Positions 1 to 8,741 are shown, numbered from the stretch's first letter. The stretch is 64,000 bases of DNA from Mucilaginibacter terrenus (GCF_003432065.1 NZ_QWDE01000003.1:124001-188000), one strand, 5' to 3'. Notes: generated by a model from the sequence alone, not told the origin. Translations and numbers: made by a program.

Positions 1-316
1 AACGTTGCATCTGCACTCGCGAAAACTCAACCAGGTTACTATCTAAGATAGCGGGTGCCTCTCCAATGTTGCGCTTACCTTTCTTGCTAAAAGTGTAGTA
101 GAATTGGAGGTTAAGCCAGTTATTGGGTTGCTGTTCTTTGTCTACGTAGTTAAACGCTTCCTCTTTAAATTGGTCGTCTATACCTTTCAACGTAACCTTC
201 CTAACGATAGATTGATCAGGTTTAATGCCACGGGTAACGCTACAACTTGAGATTATACCCACAAGAATACTTAATATTGCAACGCGACAGCTTATGGATG
301 ATAAATATGCTTTCAA
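1..316 (-). CDS. BamA/TamA-family outer-membrane protein, N-terminal part (partial)
   Basis: Only the first 105 codons are inside the window; the gene runs off the left edge. Reading the minus strand from a TTG at 316, the product starts with a short charged segment, a hydrophobic stretch and a lipobox-like ISSC (Cys about residue 25), then SVTRGIKPD and POTRA-like sequence with WLNLQFYYTF and GEAPAILDSNLVE. These phrases recur near the N-terminus of Bacteroidota BamA/TamA-like (surface antigen D15) proteins, which insert or translocate outer-membrane proteins. An in-frame TGA four codons upstream and the absence of ATG make TTG the likely start. The 5' end overlaps the divergent methyltransferase gene by 10 bp. 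The family call rests on a fragment. Confidence 0.7.
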   Translation of the reverse strand, partial: MKAYLSSISCRVAILSILVGIISSCSVTRGIKPDQSIVRKVTLKGIDDQFKEEAFNYVDKEQQPNNWLNLQFYYTFSKKGKRNIGEAPAILDSNLVEFSRVQMQR

Positions 317-1056
317 AATCTCAGATCAGTTTAGTAACGTCGTTACAACATAAAAAGTTTCGCAGGGAGCAGGGATTGTTTCTGGTGGAGGGCTACAAAT
401 CAATAATTGAATTTGCCGGCTCACCTTACCAAATCCACACTATTTACCATACGCCCGATGTTGGTCCAAAATTGCTCAATTTATCCCGAAATATAAACTT
501 TCAGGAAATTTCAATAAACGAGCTGCAAAAAATAAGTGCACTGAAAACTCCTGCAGATGCACTTGCTACAGTTTATATGCCGCAAGATACAGATTTACTT
601 CAGGCTGATTTAAAAAACAAATTCACGCTTGTACTTGATGGCGTACAGGATCCCGGCAATATGGGCACCATTATTCGCACGGCAGATTGGTTTGGAATAA
701 GTAGACTAATTTGCAGTGAAGATACGGTAGATGTTTATAACCCTAAGGTGGTACAAGCTACTATGGGTTCGCTTGCCAGGATGACGGTTAACTATACTGA
801 TCTAAGCACAGTATTGACCAATAGCTCATTACAAGTCTATGGCGCATTATTAAACGGACAAAATATCTACCACACAGATTTTGGCAGCGAGGGATTGATT
901 GTAATGGGCAACGAAGGCAATGGCATACGCCCGGAGATTGAAAAACTGATCACCAAAGCGGTGACAATACCAAAGTTGGGTGGTGCCGAATCGCTTAACG
1001 TGGCGATAGCCACCGCAATATTCTGTTCGGAAGCAGCAGGAAAACTATCGAAATAA
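307..1056 (+). CDS. TrmH/SpoU-family RNA 2'-O-ribose methyltransferase
   Basis: This is a 249-aa SAM-dependent RNA ribose methyltransferase with a SPOUT fold. An N-terminal substrate-binding region (KKFRREQGLFLVEG near residue 20) precedes the catalytic domain. All three SpoU motifs are visible: GVQDPGNMGTIIRTA at about 108-125, LIVMGNEGNGI at about 196-207, and a knot motif IPKLGGAESLNVAIAT at about 220-236. The frame is open back to 247, but the ATG at 307 is preferred because the extra 20 residues are unlike the family and overlap the divergent gene. Its exact target, 23S rRNA or tRNA, cannot be told from sequence. Confidence 0.9.
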   Translation: MLSKSQISLVTSLQHKKFRREQGLFLVEGYKSIIEFAGSPYQIHTIYHTPDVGPKLLNLSRNINFQEISINELQKISALKTPADALATVYMPQDTDLLQADLKNKFTLVLDGVQDPGNMGTIIRTADWFGISRLICSEDTVDVYNPKVVQATMGSLARMTVNYTDLSTVLTNSSLQVYGALLNGQNIYHTDFGSEGLIVMGNEGNGIRPEIEKLITKAVTIPKLGGAESLNVAIATAIFCSEAAGKLSK

Positions 1057-1060
1057 AAAA

Positions 1061-1090
1061 TTGATTAGCAAATAATAATTACTATTTTTG
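1061..1090 (+). promoter_or_regulatory. Bacteroidota-type promoter of tRNA-Cys
   Basis: A TTG at 1061-1063 is followed after 19 bp by TATTTTTG at 1083-1090, matching the TTTG / TAnnTTTG pattern of the Bacteroidota primary sigma factor. Transcription should begin just before the mature tRNA at 1105. Confidence 0.6.
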
Positions 1091-1104
1091 CATTCCAAAA
1101 AAAT

Positions 1105-1175
1105 GGTCGAATGGCCGAGTGGCTAGGCAGAGGTCTGCAAAACCTCCTACAGCGGTTCGAATCCGCTTTCGACCT
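1105..1175 (+). tRNA. trnC: tRNA-Cys (anticodon GCA)
   Basis: The 71-nt sequence folds as a cloverleaf. The acceptor arms are GGTCGAA (1105-1111) and TTCGACC (1168-1174), and the anticodon stem is GAGGT/ACCTC around loop CTGCAAA, placing GCA at 1137-1139. The T arm contains GGTTCGAATCC. The discriminator base at 1175 is T, the usual identity base of tRNA-Cys. CCA is not encoded. Only 28 nt separate it from the following small gene. Confidence 0.96.
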
Positions 1176-1203
1176 CAGGGTTAAAATTTTAATATAAAAG
1201 ACA

Positions 1204-1383
1204 ATGGGCGTTACTCGTTTAAAAAGAAAAGATAGAAGGAATAAAACTTTCTCACGTTTAGAAGTTCAGTTTTTGAAATTAGCTACCAACATAGAGTTGG
1301 GCAGCCGTTCTGCTGAGAAAAAAGGCAACCAGATTGCCAAAAATAACGAAGCTTTAGCTAAAGCTGCTGCAGCTAACAACTAA
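1204..1383 (+). CDS. Small basic protein, 59 aa, unknown function
   Basis: The ATG at 1204 opens a 59-codon frame. The product starts MGVTRLKRKDRRNKTFSRLE, continues with KLATNIELGSRSAEKKGNQ and ends in an alanine-rich LAKAAAANN tail. It is strongly basic at the N-terminus, has no signal peptide or membrane segment, and looks like a ribosome- or nucleic-acid-associated protein, though I recognise no named family. Normal codon use, a clean start and a strong terminator right after the stop support it as real. There is no promoter box in the 28 nt after tRNA-Cys, so it is probably co-transcribed with the tRNA. Confidence 0.75.
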   Translation: MGVTRLKRKDRRNKTFSRLEVQFLKLATNIELGSRSAEKKGNQIAKNNEALAKAAAANN

Positions 1384-1407
1384 TATCCGTTTACAATATT
1401 TTCAACG

Positions 1408-1440
1408 AAGGTGTTCCGCTAAGCGGGACGCCTTTTTTTT
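1408..1440 (+). terminator. Rho-independent terminator after tRNA-Cys and the 59-aa gene
   Basis: A 12-bp stem (arms 1408-1419 and 1423-1434, three G-T pairs) with a 3-nt loop runs into a T tract ending at 1440. Confidence 0.85.
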
Positions 1441-1530
1441 GTTTGATCTGATTTGTACAACCCCAATGTACACAATATGGGCTGACTACCTTTACAGCCT
1501 GGTTTGGGTGTTCAAATAATAGTTTTAGGA

Positions 1531-2571
1531 CTATTTGGCTTTCAGCAATGCTTTCAATATGCGTTTAATCAATCCCGGCCCTTCATAAATAAAACCGGTG
1601 TACAATTGCACCAACGATGCCCCTGCATTTAATTTCTGGATTGCATCCTCGGGTGAGTGAATGCCCCCTACTCCAATAATTGGAAACGCCCCGCCTGAAA
1701 CTTTGTGCAGGTACGCAATTACTTCCATGGACCGTTTGGTGAGCGGCTTACCGCTGAGGCCGCCGGTTTCATCTTTGTGGAGAGAAGTCAACCCTTCCCT
1801 GCTTATGGTGGTGTTGGTGGCAATAATACCAGCTATGCCGGTTTGTTTTACTATGTCTGCAATATCGTCCAGTTGAGAATTGGTAAGGTCGGGAGCTATT
1901 TTCAGGAGAATAGGCCGGCTTATGCCATTTTTGTTATTTTTCTGCTGAAGGGTGTTTAGGATATTCATCAGCGGCTCTTTTTCTTGCAATTCGCGCAAGC
2001 CTGGGGTATTAGGCGAGCTTACGTTCACTACAAAGTAATCTACAACATCAAAAAGCCGGTCAAAGCATTTAATATAATCGCTTACCGCGTCTTCATTTGG
2101 CGTGACTTTGTTCTTGCCAATGTTACCTCCGATAATTAAAGCTTTGTCATTCGGTTTAAGGCTATTGCGATAAGCTGCTATACGTTGTGCCGCTACATCT
2201 ACCCCAAGGTTATTAAAACCCATCCTGTTTATCAAAGCTGCATCAGCAGGCAGGCGAAACATACGTGGTTTAGGGTTGCCGGGCTGAGGCAGGGGTGTTA
2301 CGGTACCAACCTCTATAAAGCCAAAACCTAGCGCACCCATTTCGGCAATCATCTCCGCATTTTTATCAAAGCCTGCAGCCAGTCCCACGGGATTTTTAAA
2401 CTTTACGCCAAAAACCTCACGCTCCAACCATGCATCTTCAACGCCCCAAATGCCTTTGCTAAGCGCTGTGCCGCCGGGCATTTTGTTAAAGCGCTTTAAA
2501 TTTCGGGTAACAAAATAATGAATGTTCTCCGGATCAAACTGAAACAATAATGGCTTTAGCAACTGGTACAT
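1531..2571 (-). CDS. pyrD: Quinone-dependent dihydroorotate dehydrogenase (class 2)
   Basis: PyrD oxidises dihydroorotate to orotate in pyrimidine synthesis and passes electrons through FMN to the quinone pool at the inner membrane. At 346 aa it has the class 2 length, including the N-terminal amphipathic extension. FMN and substrate motifs are [11 protein letters not shown] (61-71), [12 protein letters not shown] (89-100), INRMGFNN (114-121), and [10 protein letters not shown] (183-192) with the catalytic Ser of class 2 enzymes instead of the Cys of class 1. LLKIAPDL (222-229) and IIGVGGI (298-304) follow. It is divergent from the GDSL gene, and a -7-like box lies just upstream of its ATG. 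Confidence 0.97.
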   Translation of the reverse strand: MYQLLKPLLFQFDPENIHYFVTRNLKRFNKMPGGTALSKGIWGVEDAWLEREVFGVKFKNPVGLAAGFDKNAEMIAEMGALGFGFIEVGTVTPLPQPGNPKPRMFRLPADAALINRMGFNNLGVDVAAQRIAAYRNSLKPNDKALIIGGNIGKNKVTPNEDAVSDYIKCFDRLFDVVDYFVVNVSSPNTPGLRELQEKEPLMNILNTLQQKNNKNGISRPILLKIAPDLTNSQLDDIADIVKQTGIAGIIATNTTISREGLTSLHKDETGGLSGKPLTKRSMEVIAYLHKVSGGAFPIIGVGGIHSPEDAIQKLNAGASLVQLYTGFIYEGPGLIKRILKALLKAK

Positions 2572-2575
2572 GCCG

Positions 2576-2583
2576 CGAAATTA
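2576..2583 (-). promoter_or_regulatory. -7-like promoter box of pyrD
   Basis: On the minus strand the box reads TAATTTCG, one base off TAnnTTTG, and ends 4 nt before the pyrD ATG. The message would have almost no leader. Confidence 0.4.
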
Positions 2584-2654
2584 CCGTTTTAATTTAAAGC
2601 TTTACATCGCTAAAAGAATATTGTATTTTGGGCTACCAATACATCTTAACCCAA

Positions 2655-3419
2655 ATGAAAAACTTTATAGAGAACTCCCGCCGGAAATTTTTAAAGAACG
2701 CCACGTTAGGCACCATAGCCACGCTTACTATTCCGCAGATTGTAAGTGCTGCTACCGCCGCCGCGTCGATGAATAAAATCAAGATTAACGATAATGATGT
2801 TATTCTCTTCCAGGGAGATTCCATTACCGATTGGGGCCGGGACCATAATGCAACAGAACCAAATACCACCGGAATGCTGGGTACAAGTTATGCACTGCAT
2901 GCTGCCGGCGAGTTGTTACTGAAGCATCCTCAAAAAAACCTTAAATTTTACAACCGCGGCGTAAGTGGCAACAAAGTGTTCCAAATGGCGGAGCGCTGGG
3001 ATGTCGAAGCACTCAACTTTAAGCCAAATATTGTGAGCATTCACATTGGGGTGAACGATTTTTGGCACACACTTACCAGCGGTTACAAAGGCACCATTGA
3101 TACTTATGTTACCGACTATAAGGCCTTGCTTGACCGTACACAAAAAGCTTTACCGGGTGTAAAATTCATTATAGGTGAACCATTTGCCATAAGAGGGACA
3201 AAGTTTGTTGACGATAAATGGTACCCAACATTCGACCTTTTCCGCAAAGCCGCCAAAGATATTGCCGATCAGTATAATGCAGCATTTGTTCCTCAGCAAG
3301 CCATTATAGATAAGGCACTGCAAAGCGCACCGGCATCTTACTGGAGCATAGATGGTGTGCACCCCAGCGTTGCAGGCAGCAGGCTAATGGCTCAGGGTTG
3401 GCTTGAAGCTGTAAAGTAA
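2655..3419 (+). CDS. Tat-exported SGNH/GDSL hydrolase
   Basis: This 254-aa protein is a periplasmic ester hydrolase of the SGNH superfamily. The N-terminus carries SRRKFLK, a twin-arginine signal, then a hydrophobic stretch and an alanine-rich cleavage region near residue 35, so it should be exported folded. Block I is FQGDSITDWG with nucleophile Ser56. Block II is YNRGVSGN, block III is IGVNDFW (Gly132, Asn134), and block V is DGVHP (Asp233, His236). The complete tetrad argues for activity, but the substrate (acetylated carbohydrate, lipid or other) is unknown. The start was moved from 2628 to the ATG at 2655 so that the Tat motif sits near the N-terminus. Confidence 0.9.
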   Translation: MKNFIENSRRKFLKNATLGTIATLTIPQIVSAATAAASMNKIKINDNDVILFQGDSITDWGRDHNATEPNTTGMLGTSYALHAAGELLLKHPQKNLKFYNRGVSGNKVFQMAERWDVEALNFKPNIVSIHIGVNDFWHTLTSGYKGTIDTYVTDYKALLDRTQKALPGVKFIIGEPFAIRGTKFVDDKWYPTFDLFRKAAKDIADQYNAAFVPQQAIIDKALQSAPASYWSIDGVHPSVAGSRLMAQGWLEAVK

Positions 3420-3427
3420 ATACTCAC

Positions 3428-3468
3428 TATAGCAAGGTGAACCCGGTACACGGGATTGTAATGCTATA
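3428..3468. repeat. Stem-loop between GDSL and thioredoxin-like genes
   Basis: Outer arms TATAGCA (3428-3434) and TGCTATA (3462-3468) enclose inner arms CCCG (3442-3445) and CGGG (3451-3454). It could be a weak terminator or processing site; there is no T tract. Confidence 0.35.
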
Positions 3469-3484
3469 ATTTAGTTTGAAATAA

Positions 3485-4690
3485 ATGAAAAAGGTCTTTT
3501 TGCTACTATCATTAGTTTGCGTCACTTGCGGTGCTGTTGCGCAGGAACACTTTTCGTTATCGGGTAATTTTGTAAACGTTCCTGCAAACGCGAATGTTGC
3601 CATAGCTTATACCTTACCAAATGGTAACCGTAAGGTTGATTCATGCATGTTGAACAATGGAGACTTCAATTTTTCAGGAATCTTTTCAGGCACCCAAATG
3701 ATCTACATGACAACTTACACCGGCAAGTTTGAAATGGCTGGAGATGACCAGCCTAATGTAGTTAACATTTTTGTCGACCCGGGAAAAGTTGTGGTAGATG
3801 GCGATTTTAGAAACTTGAAAGGATTAACAGTAAACGGCTCGCACTCTCAAAAAGAATTTGAGTTGTTGGACGCCCGTTACAAAGCCATTCAAACCCGAGC
3901 CCAACCTGCTTTAGCTGTGTACCGCAAATTGAATGAAGCTTATACACTTGCGAAAAAAGATAGTACACAGAAAAAGCTTCAGGACTCGCTGCAAAGCCAA
4001 ATGCATTTTGTTGAAAATCAGTTTGAGCAGTTTAGTAATGAATTTACCAAGAATGGTATCAGTTTCATCAAAAGCCACCCTAATTCTTATGTAAGCGCTT
4101 TTCAGCTTCTCGTTTATTCATCAAGATTACCTATTGATACCATTAAAAACTACTACGGGCACTTCACATCTCAAATAAAGAACAGCACTTATGGCAAAGA
4201 AATAAGAAAAAATATTGATGCTGCCGAAGCTTCGACAATAGGGAAACCAGCATTTGCATTTGCAACAGTTGACATTAACGGAAAATCAATTGCACTAGCA
4301 GACTTTAAGAACAAATATGTATTGCTTGACTTTTGGGCTAGCTGGTGTGTTCCCTGCCGTGAAAGCACGCCACATCTTTTAGAAACTTATAAAAAATACC
4401 ATAGCAAAGGTATGGAGGTGATTGCTATTGCTGATGATGACCGCACTCGTGGTGCCTGGAAGAAAGCCGTAGCCGCTGATGGCACTTTTGTATGGCACAA
4501 TGTACTGCGCGGCATGGTAGTTACCAAAAAAGGAATGGATGTAACCAATTCAATTAGCGACAAGTATGGCGTTCAGGTTTTACCGACTAAGGTGCTTATT
4601 AATCCCGAAGGAATAATAATTGGCAGATACCGCGGCGTTGAAGATGCTGCAGCGCTGGATAAAAAACTAGAAGAAGTGCTGGGGAATTAA
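3485..4690 (+). CDS. TlpA-like thioredoxin-fold protein with N-terminal DUF4369-like domain
   Basis: This 401-aa exported thiol-disulfide protein is of the type common in Bacteroidota. A signal peptide (residues 1-20, ending AVAQ) is followed by a beta-rich DUF4369-like domain (about 21-120) and a helical linker (about 120-245). The C-terminal AhpC/TSA/TlpA-like thioredoxin domain carries FWASWCVPCRES, redox Cys288 and Cys291. LPTKVLINPEG near the end supplies the cis-Pro loop. Such proteins reduce periplasmic disulfides or support cytochrome maturation; the partner is not apparent here. The gene stands alone between two same-strand genes of unrelated function. Confidence 0.9.
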   Translation: MKKVFLLLSLVCVTCGAVAQEHFSLSGNFVNVPANANVAIAYTLPNGNRKVDSCMLNNGDFNFSGIFSGTQMIYMTTYTGKFEMAGDDQPNVVNIFVDPGKVVVDGDFRNLKGLTVNGSHSQKEFELLDARYKAIQTRAQPALAVYRKLNEAYTLAKKDSTQKKLQDSLQSQMHFVENQFEQFSNEFTKNGISFIKSHPNSYVSAFQLLVYSSRLPIDTIKNYYGHFTSQIKNSTYGKEIRKNIDAAEASTIGKPAFAFATVDINGKSIALADFKNKYVLLDFWASWCVPCRESTPHLLETYKKYHSKGMEVIAIADDDRTRGAWKKAVAADGTFVWHNVLRGMVVTKKGMDVTNSISDKYGVQVLPTKVLINPEGIIIGRYRGVEDAAALDKKLEEVLGN

Positions 4691-4765
4691 TTAAGACAAT
4701 TGAGCCGTAGGATTATTAAGCTTCTGTCATGGCAATTTACAAGTATAACAAGGTATAATCTCTAA

Positions 4766-4796
4766 TTTGAGGCCTCGCTTCAAAATGGTATCTTTG
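4766..4796 (+). promoter_or_regulatory. Best-matching Bacteroidota promoter of the window (ABC-F gene)
   Basis: TTTG at 4766-4769, exactly 19 bp, then TATCTTTG at 4789-4796. The ATG of the ABC-F gene is at 4804, about where transcription should start, so the message is probably leaderless. Confidence 0.7.
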
Positions 4797-4803
4797 CGCC
4801 CAA

Positions 4804-6723
4804 ATGATCGCTATAAATAATCTTACGTTCGAGCTAGGTGCAAGGGCCTTATATGATGAAGCTAACTGGCATATTAAACCAGGTGAAAAAATAGGCCTGA
4901 TAGGTGCCAATGGCACCGGTAAAACCACCCTACTAAAAATGATAGTGGGTGAGTATACACCAACCTCGGGCACTATTTCAATGGCTAAGGACCTTACCAT
5001 GGGTTACCTTAACCAGGATTTGCTCTCCTACTCGTCTGACAAGAACATCGTGCACGTTGCTATGGAAGCGTTTGCACGCCAAAACCAGCTGCATGATGAA
5101 ATAGAAACTTTGTTGAACAAACTGGAAACTGATTATAGCGAAGACTTACTGAACAAGCTTAGCGATAAGCAGCATGAGTTTGAACTTTTGGATGGCTATA
5201 ACATCGAATATAAGGCACATGAAATATTAGCGGGCCTTGGCTTTAGTGACGAGGAGCAAAAACGCAAGCTAAACACTTTTAGCGGTGGCTGGCGTATGCG
5301 TGTGATGCTGGCGAAAATACTTTTGCAAGCACCGGATATTCTGCTGCTGGATGAGCCCACCAACCACTTAGACCTTCCTTCTATCCAATGGCTGGAAGAT
5401 TACTTAAAGGCTTTCACCGGTGCCATCATCATCGTATCTCACGATAGGTGGTTCTTAGACAAAGTGATTAATCGCACTGTTGAAACACGTAAGGGCAAGT
5501 TAACCGTGTATGCGGGTAACTACAGTTTCTACCTGGAAGAAAAGGCACAACGTGAAGAAATCCAGCGCGGCGAGTTTAAAAATCAGCAATCTAAGATCAA
5601 GCAAGAAGAACGCTTGATAGAGCGGTTCCGTGCCAAAGCTTCAAAAGCAAAAATGGCACAATCTCGCATTAAGATGCTCGATAAGATGGAGCGTGTTGAC
5701 GATGTAGATGACGATAACCCAACTGTTAACTTCAGCTTCCGCTTTTCTAAACAATCCGGCAGGCACGTGGTAACGCTGGAACACGTTTCCAAAAAATATC
5801 CAAATCTTGAAATTCTCGATAATACTGATGCGCTGATAGAAAAGGGTGACAAAATAGCGTTGATAGGTGCTAACGGTAAAGGTAAATCTACAGCGTTGCG
5901 CATTATAGCTAATGCCGACAAAGAATACACCGGCACCATGACCACAGGTCATAACGTGACCACCACGTTTTTTGCCCAGCACCAGTTGGAGTCGCTTCAC
6001 CTGGAAAACCAGATCATACAAGAATTACAGGCTTTTGCCCCTAAACATACCGATACCGAACTACGCACCATCTTAGGTTCATTCCTGTTCACGGGTGATG
6101 ACGTGTTTAAGAAGATAAAGGTACTATCGGGTGGTGAAAAATCGCGTGTTGCACTGGCTAAAGCACTAACCGCCGATGCAAACTTCCTGGTGCTGGATGA
6201 GCCAACCAATCACCTGGACATGCAATCCGTTAACATCCTTATACAAGCGCTACAACAATATGAAGGTACGCTTATAGTAGTATCGCACGACAGGTACTTC
6301 CTTGATAATGTAGCCAATAAAATTTGGTTTATCGAAGACAAAAAGATTAACCAATACCCGGGCACTTACCAGGAGTTTGATGAATGGTACTCTAAACGCA
6401 AGCTAGATCCTAAAGCAGCTCCTCTGCCCGCTCCTAAAAAGGAAGAGAAAAAACCGGAGCCTGTTAAATTGCCTCAATCTGAGAACAAGGCGCAGCAGCT
6501 TAAAAAGCTAAACCAGGACCTTACCAAGCTCGAGGAAAACATTGCCTCAGCAGAGAAAGAGGTGAAGGAAATGGAAGCGCAACTAGCCGATAATACCATA
6601 TTTAACCAAACAGAGAAGCTTAAGCAGATAAACAACGCTTACCAGCTTAAAAAAATGGACCTAGGCGCTTTACAACAGAAATGGGAAGTACTAGCCGACC
6701 AGATAATGGAATTGGAAAGCTAA
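4804..6723 (+). CDS. ABC-F family ATPase (Uup/EttA-type translation factor)
   Basis: This soluble twin-cassette ATPase has no membrane domain, so it should act on ribosomes rather than as a transporter. Cassette 1 has Walker A GANGTGKTT (34-42), signature FSGGWRMR (about 159) and Walker B LLLDEPTNHLD (about 180). Cassette 2 has GANGKGKST (about 354), LSGGEKSR (about 440) and LVLDEPTNHLD (about 462). The linker between them (about 245-305) is charged and helical and contains RAKASKAKMAQSRIK, the P-site tRNA-interaction motif of ABC-F proteins. A Lys/Glu-rich coiled coil (about 560-639) resembles the Uup C-terminal domain. Length 639 aa is normal. Subfamily assignment is uncertain. Confidence 0.93.
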   Translation: MIAINNLTFELGARALYDEANWHIKPGEKIGLIGANGTGKTTLLKMIVGEYTPTSGTISMAKDLTMGYLNQDLLSYSSDKNIVHVAMEAFARQNQLHDEIETLLNKLETDYSEDLLNKLSDKQHEFELLDGYNIEYKAHEILAGLGFSDEEQKRKLNTFSGGWRMRVMLAKILLQAPDILLLDEPTNHLDLPSIQWLEDYLKAFTGAIIIVSHDRWFLDKVINRTVETRKGKLTVYAGNYSFYLEEKAQREEIQRGEFKNQQSKIKQEERLIERFRAKASKAKMAQSRIKMLDKMERVDDVDDDNPTVNFSFRFSKQSGRHVVTLEHVSKKYPNLEILDNTDALIEKGDKIALIGANGKGKSTALRIIANADKEYTGTMTTGHNVTTTFFAQHQLESLHLENQIIQELQAFAPKHTDTELRTILGSFLFTGDDVFKKIKVLSGGEKSRVALAKALTADANFLVLDEPTNHLDMQSVNILIQALQQYEGTLIVVSHDRYFLDNVANKIWFIEDKKINQYPGTYQEFDEWYSKRKLDPKAAPLPAPKKEEKKPEPVKLPQSENKAQQLKKLNQDLTKLEENIASAEKEVKEMEAQLADNTIFNQTEKLKQINNAYQLKKMDLGALQQKWEVLADQIMELES

Positions 6724-6775
6724 GCTAACTGAGTTAAGCAGTTAAAACGATGAGCGCTACAAAAATACACCAATC

Positions 6776-8095
6776 ATGGCAGACTCGCTAAAACGGCGGC
6801 GAACCATACGTGGCGTTCACGTCTTCAACCCGTTAAGGTTAAGATTGGCAATGGCGTTACTCATGCTTATTGCCTTTTTGCCAAGTTTAAGCTACGCGCA
6901 ATCGTTTACAAATACTGTATTTCGCGGAAGCATCAAAAGCGTAGAGTTTTACAACACTAAAAAGGTCGCTTCTTTTCCTGTAATTACCCTTGGCAGCGAT
7001 GAGCAGGTTCTTTTAGGTTTTGATGACCTGGCAGGTGGCAGCCGCAACTTATATTACACTATAGAACATTGCGATGCCAACTGGAATTCGTCGCGCCTCT
7101 CTCCAGCGGAGTACCTCCAAAGCTTCATGGACGATCGGATACTTGACTACCGGTATTCGTCCGCAACGTTTCAAAAGTATACCCACTACGAACTTAAGCT
7201 ACCCAACCAGAATATTGCTCCCAAGTTGCCCGGCAATTATATACTAAAGGTCTACGAAGATGGCGACCAAGCTAAACTGGTGCTGACGCGCCGTTTATAT
7301 GTGGTTGCTCAACGTGTTTCTGTGGCAGGCACGATTATATCGTCAAGCAATGTTGCAACCAGGCGTACCAATCAAAAGGTTAATTTTACAGTTAGCTATG
7401 GTGGACTGAATGTACAAAACCCTAACAGCGACATTAGGGTGTTTGTGATGCAAAACGCACGACCGGAGACCGGCAGGATGAACAATGTACCAACCTATGT
7501 TCGCGGTAATCAGCTAATTTATAATGATGTAAATATAAATGATCTGCCCGGGCGCAATGAGTTCAGGCACTTTGATACCCGATCGCTTAAATTAAATTCA
7601 GAGCGCATTTCTAAGATATACCGCGACACTGCCAATACGGTTGTACTATTAGGCGACCCGAACCGCAACCTGCCCGACTATACTTTGCTGTATGATAACG
7701 ACGGTAAATACTACATTATAAATCAGGACGGGCGCGACTCCCGGATAGATGCAGACTATGCCAACATGTATTTCAATTTAGGCGCCAATAAAACGCCGAC
7801 GGAGGGAACACCTTACATCGTCGGCCAGTTTAACGACTACCGTTTGGATGAAACCAGCCGCCTGCAATACGACGACATAGGCCGCTGGTACACCAACTTA
7901 TTCCTTAAGCAAGGTGTATATGATTATGCCTATGTTTGGGTACCAAATGCCACCAAACAGCCGGACGATACCAGTTTAGAAGGAAACTACTTTGAAACCG
8001 AGAACGAGTACCAATTGCTAGTATACTACCGCCCCGCCGGCGCGAGATGGGAAGAATTGGCCGGCTTCGCCCAAATAGCTACTGTAAGGCCCTAA
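6776..8095 (+). CDS. Type IX secretion system plug protein (DUF5103)
   Basis: This 439-aa exported protein resembles the DUF5103 family, whose Flavobacterium member plugs the SprA translocon of the type IX secretion system when no substrate is engaged. After a positively charged start and hydrophobic segment ending SLSYAQ (about residue 42), the mature part reads VFRGSIKSVEFYN, FDDLAGGSRNLYYTIEHCDANW and SPAEYLQ, the typical first-domain pattern. A later FNDYRLDETSRLQYDDIGRWYT region fits the carbohydrate-binding-like second domain. An internal ATG at 6851 would give a more typical signal peptide. No other T9SS gene is nearby, as is usual for these scattered systems. Confidence 0.85.
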   Translation: MADSLKRRRTIRGVHVFNPLRLRLAMALLMLIAFLPSLSYAQSFTNTVFRGSIKSVEFYNTKKVASFPVITLGSDEQVLLGFDDLAGGSRNLYYTIEHCDANWNSSRLSPAEYLQSFMDDRILDYRYSSATFQKYTHYELKLPNQNIAPKLPGNYILKVYEDGDQAKLVLTRRLYVVAQRVSVAGTIISSSNVATRRTNQKVNFTVSYGGLNVQNPNSDIRVFVMQNARPETGRMNNVPTYVRGNQLIYNDVNINDLPGRNEFRHFDTRSLKLNSERISKIYRDTANTVVLLGDPNRNLPDYTLLYDNDGKYYIINQDGRDSRIDADYANMYFNLGANKTPTEGTPYIVGQFNDYRLDETSRLQYDDIGRWYTNLFLKQGVYDYAYVWVPNATKQPDDTSLEGNYFETENEYQLLVYYRPAGARWEELAGFAQIATVRP

Positions 8096-8111
8096 TAAGC
8101 TGCTTAAAAGC

Positions 8112-8119
8112 TATATTTG
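8112..8119 (+). promoter_or_regulatory. -7 promoter box of the thioesterase gene
   Basis: TATATTTG followed by C; the start codon at 8124 begins 4 nt later, so transcription probably starts at or very near the ATG. No TTTG is seen at the expected upstream distance. Confidence 0.5.
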
Positions 8120-8123
8120 CGCC

Positions 8124-8648
8124 ATGAAAGGAAAAGCGCCTCAGGAGTCGTACACCATTATGAATGAGCTGGTATTACCTAATGATACCAATACCCTAAA
8201 TAATTTAATGGGTGGGCGCTTGCTGCACTGGATGGATATTGCAGCAGCTATATCTGCACAAAAACACTGTAACCGGATAGTGGTGACAGCGTCGGTTGAC
8301 AATGTTTCTTTTCATCACCCTATTAAGCTTGGCGATGTAATAACCATAGAAGCTAAAGTAACGCGAGCTTTTAATACTTCTGTGGAAGTACGTATGGATG
8401 TGTTTGCAGAAAACATACCATCAGGCACTAAAGTAAAAAGCAATGAGGCTTACTATACCTTTGTGGCACTTGACCAGAATGGTCGCACCATCCCTGTTCC
8501 GCCTCTTGAACCGCAAACTGCAGACGAGATTGAACTGTTTGAGGGCGCACTCCGCCGCCGGCAGCTAAGGCTTATCCTGGGCGGTAAAATGAAACCAGAC
8601 GACGCTACAGAATTAAAAGCGTTGTTTTTTGCTGCGCAGAAAAAGTAA
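8124..8648 (+). CDS. Hotdog-fold acyl-CoA thioesterase
   Basis: This 174-aa cytoplasmic enzyme should hydrolyse acyl-CoA thioesters. It shows the YciA/BFIT-type hotdog signature: PNDTNTLNNLMGGRLLHWMD (about 19-38), which includes the Asn and Asp active-site region, then AAAISAQKH and the beta strand VDNVSFHHPIKLGD. VRMDVFAEN and the YYTFVALD strand complete the fold. A C-terminal extension LFEGALRRRQLRL (about 140-152) is common in Bacteroidota members. Chain-length preference is unknown. Confidence 0.9.
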   Translation: MKGKAPQESYTIMNELVLPNDTNTLNNLMGGRLLHWMDIAAAISAQKHCNRIVVTASVDNVSFHHPIKLGDVITIEAKVTRAFNTSVEVRMDVFAENIPSGTKVKSNEAYYTFVALDQNGRTIPVPPLEPQTADEIELFEGALRRRQLRLILGGKMKPDDATELKALFFAAQKK

Positions 8649-8741
8649 GCGTTCGACTTTATATCGCCTTGAGTAATGTTCTATTTTTTGACCGGTATAT
8701 CAAGTCAATCGCTAACTTAGATAAACCTTACACCTCGGATC

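Noticed and set aside
247..306. Longer N-terminus for the SpoU methyltransferase
   Set aside because: The additional 20 residues overlap the divergent BamA/TamA-like gene and do not resemble the family; the ATG at 307 fits.
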